Source: Thermosipho africanus Ob7 (GTDB lineage Bacteria > Thermotogota > Thermotogae > Thermotogales > Fervidobacteriaceae). From it: a stretch of DNA of 64,000 nt. Position numbers and translations under genes: made by a program. Each line of letters begins with the position of its first letter. Within the stretch, counting starts at the first letter, position 1. The notes under the pieces were generated by a model, which saw nothing but the letters and a program-made list of their open reading frames with translations, did not search any database and had not been told where the DNA came from. This document shows, in pieces, positions 62,652 through 64,000 of this stretch. The DNA is taken from NCBI RefSeq assembly GCF_003351105.1, contig NZ_NKRG01000001.1, positions 407,967 to 471,966 on the forward strand, given 5' to 3'.

Positions 62652-63749
62652 ATGAAAAAAGTTTTGATTGTCATTACTTTACTTTTATCGTTTTTAACTT
62701 TTGCAAGTTTTAAAGATGTTCCTGTTAATCATTGGGCATACGATGCTGTAAATGAGTTAAGTAAATTAGGTATAATTAGTGGAATGCCTGATGGAACATT
62801 TCAAGGAAATCAAGCAATGACAAGGTATCAAGTGGCAGTGGCAATTTATAGAACTATGAACTATTTGCAGGAAAAAATAGATAAAGCTGTTTCAAATACT
62901 TCAAATATTAGTAGTTTAAGAGAGCAGATATTAACACTTTCGGATATTGTAAGTACGGCAATGAATAAAATTGAAGATCTAGCAACGATTAAAGATACTG
63001 TACAAGTTCTTTCATCGGATTTAAGTGAGTTAAAAACTTCAATAGTAAATACAAAGAATGATGTAAAAAGTCTTTCGATAGATTTATCATCGATTAAAAA
63101 TTCAGTTGCCGATAATTCAAGAAAATTAGAAGATTTAGAAGCGGCATTGTCAGGTAACAATTTAAAAACAATATTAGACAGCAAAGTTAGTTTTAACGAA
63201 TATAATGCATTTAAGGATAGTATAAACTCTCAATTTAGCAATTTTCAAGCAACAATGGAAAATAAAATTTCAGGACTCGAGGGAGAAATATCAGTTATAA
63301 AAACAGACCTTGAAACATTGAAAGAAAAAATAGCAGTGATAGATAGTATAAATGATAAAGTCACAGGTTTAGAAGAATATATTAATGCAAAAACTAAAGC
63401 ATGGGATACTAGAATATCTGCATTATCTGGTGATATTACACAATTAAAAGTAGATTTCCAAACTTATACTTCACAAAATGACGTAAAAATTAGCCAATTC
63501 GAAAAACAAATTAATTCATTAAATGAAAAGGTAAATAGTATGGAGCAAACAGTTGCAAAGATTGAAACAATTGAAAGTGATTTTAATCAATTTAAAGATG
63601 ACACAAACAATTCAGTAGAAAAATTAACACAAAGAGTTGAAAATTTAGAAAATTCTTCGAATTCTACATTAAGCACTTTTTCAATGATTCTTTCTGTAAT
63701 TTCTGTCGCAGTTTCAGGAGTGGCAATTTATTTAATTTTAAGTAAGTAA
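62652..63749 (+). CDS. Ompalpha-like toga protein (SLH domain, coiled coil, C-terminal anchor)
   Basis: 365 residues. Signal peptide KKVLIVITLLLSFLTFAS, then an SLH domain (about 20-75: FKDVPVNHWAYDAVNELSKLG...GTFQGNQAMTRYQVAVAIYRTM). A long coiled-coil rod (about 75-335) of repeated D-L-x-x-L-K/S units follows, then a C-terminal hydrophobic helix (about 342-362). This is the architecture of Thermotoga Ompalpha, a rod spanning the periplasm between peptidoglycan and the toga outer membrane. GGGAGGTG precedes the ATG. It is 24 nt after cheB but ends in its own terminator. Confidence 0.92.
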   Translation: MKKVLIVITLLLSFLTFASFKDVPVNHWAYDAVNELSKLGIISGMPDGTFQGNQAMTRYQVAVAIYRTMNYLQEKIDKAVSNTSNISSLREQILTLSDIVSTAMNKIEDLATIKDTVQVLSSDLSELKTSIVNTKNDVKSLSIDLSSIKNSVADNSRKLEDLEAALSGNNLKTILDSKVSFNEYNAFKDSINSQFSNFQATMENKISGLEGEISVIKTDLETLKEKIAVIDSINDKVTGLEEYINAKTKAWDTRISALSGDITQLKVDFQTYTSQNDVKISQFEKQINSLNEKVNSMEQTVAKIETIESDFNQFKDDTNNSVEKLTQRVENLENSSNSTLSTFSMILSVISVAVSGVAIYLILSK

Positions 63750-63773
63750 ATAAAGTTTAGATTTTAAAAGATG

Positions 63774-63810
63774 AAAACTCCACCCATTAAAGTTTAGGGG
63801 TGGAGTTTTT
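63774..63810 (+). terminator. Terminator after the Ompalpha-like gene
   Basis: AAAACTCCACCC and GGGTGGAGTTTT form a 12-bp stem (63774-63809) followed by T. Confidence 0.93.
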
Positions 63811-63932
63811 AATTTAATAAATGAATTATTATCAGAAAAATATCAAAGAAATAATACCATAAAAAGTTTAATTTATGCTATGTTAAATAAATTTTATTTA
63901 ACTTTATTTAGAAGAAGCTGTTGATCATATAA

Positions 63933-63970
63933 AAACAAAAACCCCCTGAATAAATTAATACTAATCAGGG
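63933..63970 (-). terminator. Leftward terminator for a gene beyond the right edge
   Basis: Minus strand: CCCTGA...TCAGGG stem (63944-63970) followed by GTTTTTGTTTTT. The gene it serves must enter from the right. 63811-63932 holds no ORF I can support. Confidence 0.7.
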
Positions 63971-64000
63971 AGTATAAATGCAATAATCAAATTGTATAAA

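Noticed and set aside
1..64000. CRISPR arrays, insertion sequences, prophage or rRNA
   Set aside because: No regularly spaced repeats, transposase, integrase or phage proteins, and no rRNA sequence were found on either strand.

Overview
The window looks like a chromosomal segment of a thermophilic member of the Thermotogota, most likely Thermosipho or a close relative. The DNA is strongly AT-rich and coding density is very high, with long overlapping operons and frequent TTG/GTG starts behind GGAGG- or GGGGG-type Shine-Dalgarno (SD) sites. It carries a reverse gyrase, an Ompalpha-like toga protein (SLH domain, coiled-coil rod, C-terminal anchor), a DisA diadenylate cyclase, a membrane pyrophosphatase of the K+-dependent type and the hfq-hflX pair. 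I saw no IS element, prophage, CRISPR array or rRNA. There is one tRNA (Val, CAC).

Layout. 0-6.2 kb (+): carboxyltransferase (5' end cut off), an AcpS-HPPK fusion, a small helical protein, a class II aldolase, the large subunit of methylmalonyl-CoA mutase, and pdxST. 6.2-12.3 kb: disA (+), then leftward a half-ferritin gene, mfd, tmcAL, a membrane protein and tRNA-Val. 12.4-20 kb (+): a possible S41-like protein, an orphan peptide-type binding protein, rqcH, uvrB and a diguanylate cyclase. 20-27.6 kb (-): one long operon running from a two-component system through pyrimidine-nucleoside phosphorylase, a NAGPA-domain protein, apt and pgi to coaE. 27.8-32.6 kb (+): hppA with a possible leader peptide, ecfT, fabG, and a 1-phosphofructokinase-type kinase. 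32.5-34 kb (-): an epimerase and MarR regulator behind three tandem 16-bp repeats. 34.1-41.8 kb (+): GNAT, aldehyde dehydrogenase, then pstSCAB-phoU and a PhoB/PhoR-like pair.

41.8-48 kb (-) holds a ROK regulator with a perfect 24-bp palindrome at its promoter, then an operon of HAD phosphatase, reverse gyrase, KaiC-like ATPase and its helix-turn-helix partner. In the deposited sequence the reverse gyrase has an in-frame TAA at codon 122, the KaiC-like gene has a one-base frameshift in an A8 run, and the neighbouring GAF-domain gene (48 kb, +) is also frameshifted. Three lesions in under 5 kb, in a window with no other lesion that I detected, is the most striking feature here. 48.9-59 kb (-): rpsT, metK, an M23 peptidase, hflX, hfq, cell-envelope proteins, a TGS/uridine-kinase-like protein, RNase G and ahcY. 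59.2-63.8 kb (+): dCMP deaminase, korBC, undecaprenol kinase, cheB and the toga protein.

Themes: S-adenosylmethionine turnover (metK, ahcY), DNA repair and topology (mfd, uvrB, rgy), phosphate sensing, and synthesis of both c-di-AMP and c-di-GMP. All function calls come from reading the protein sequences; no database search was run.
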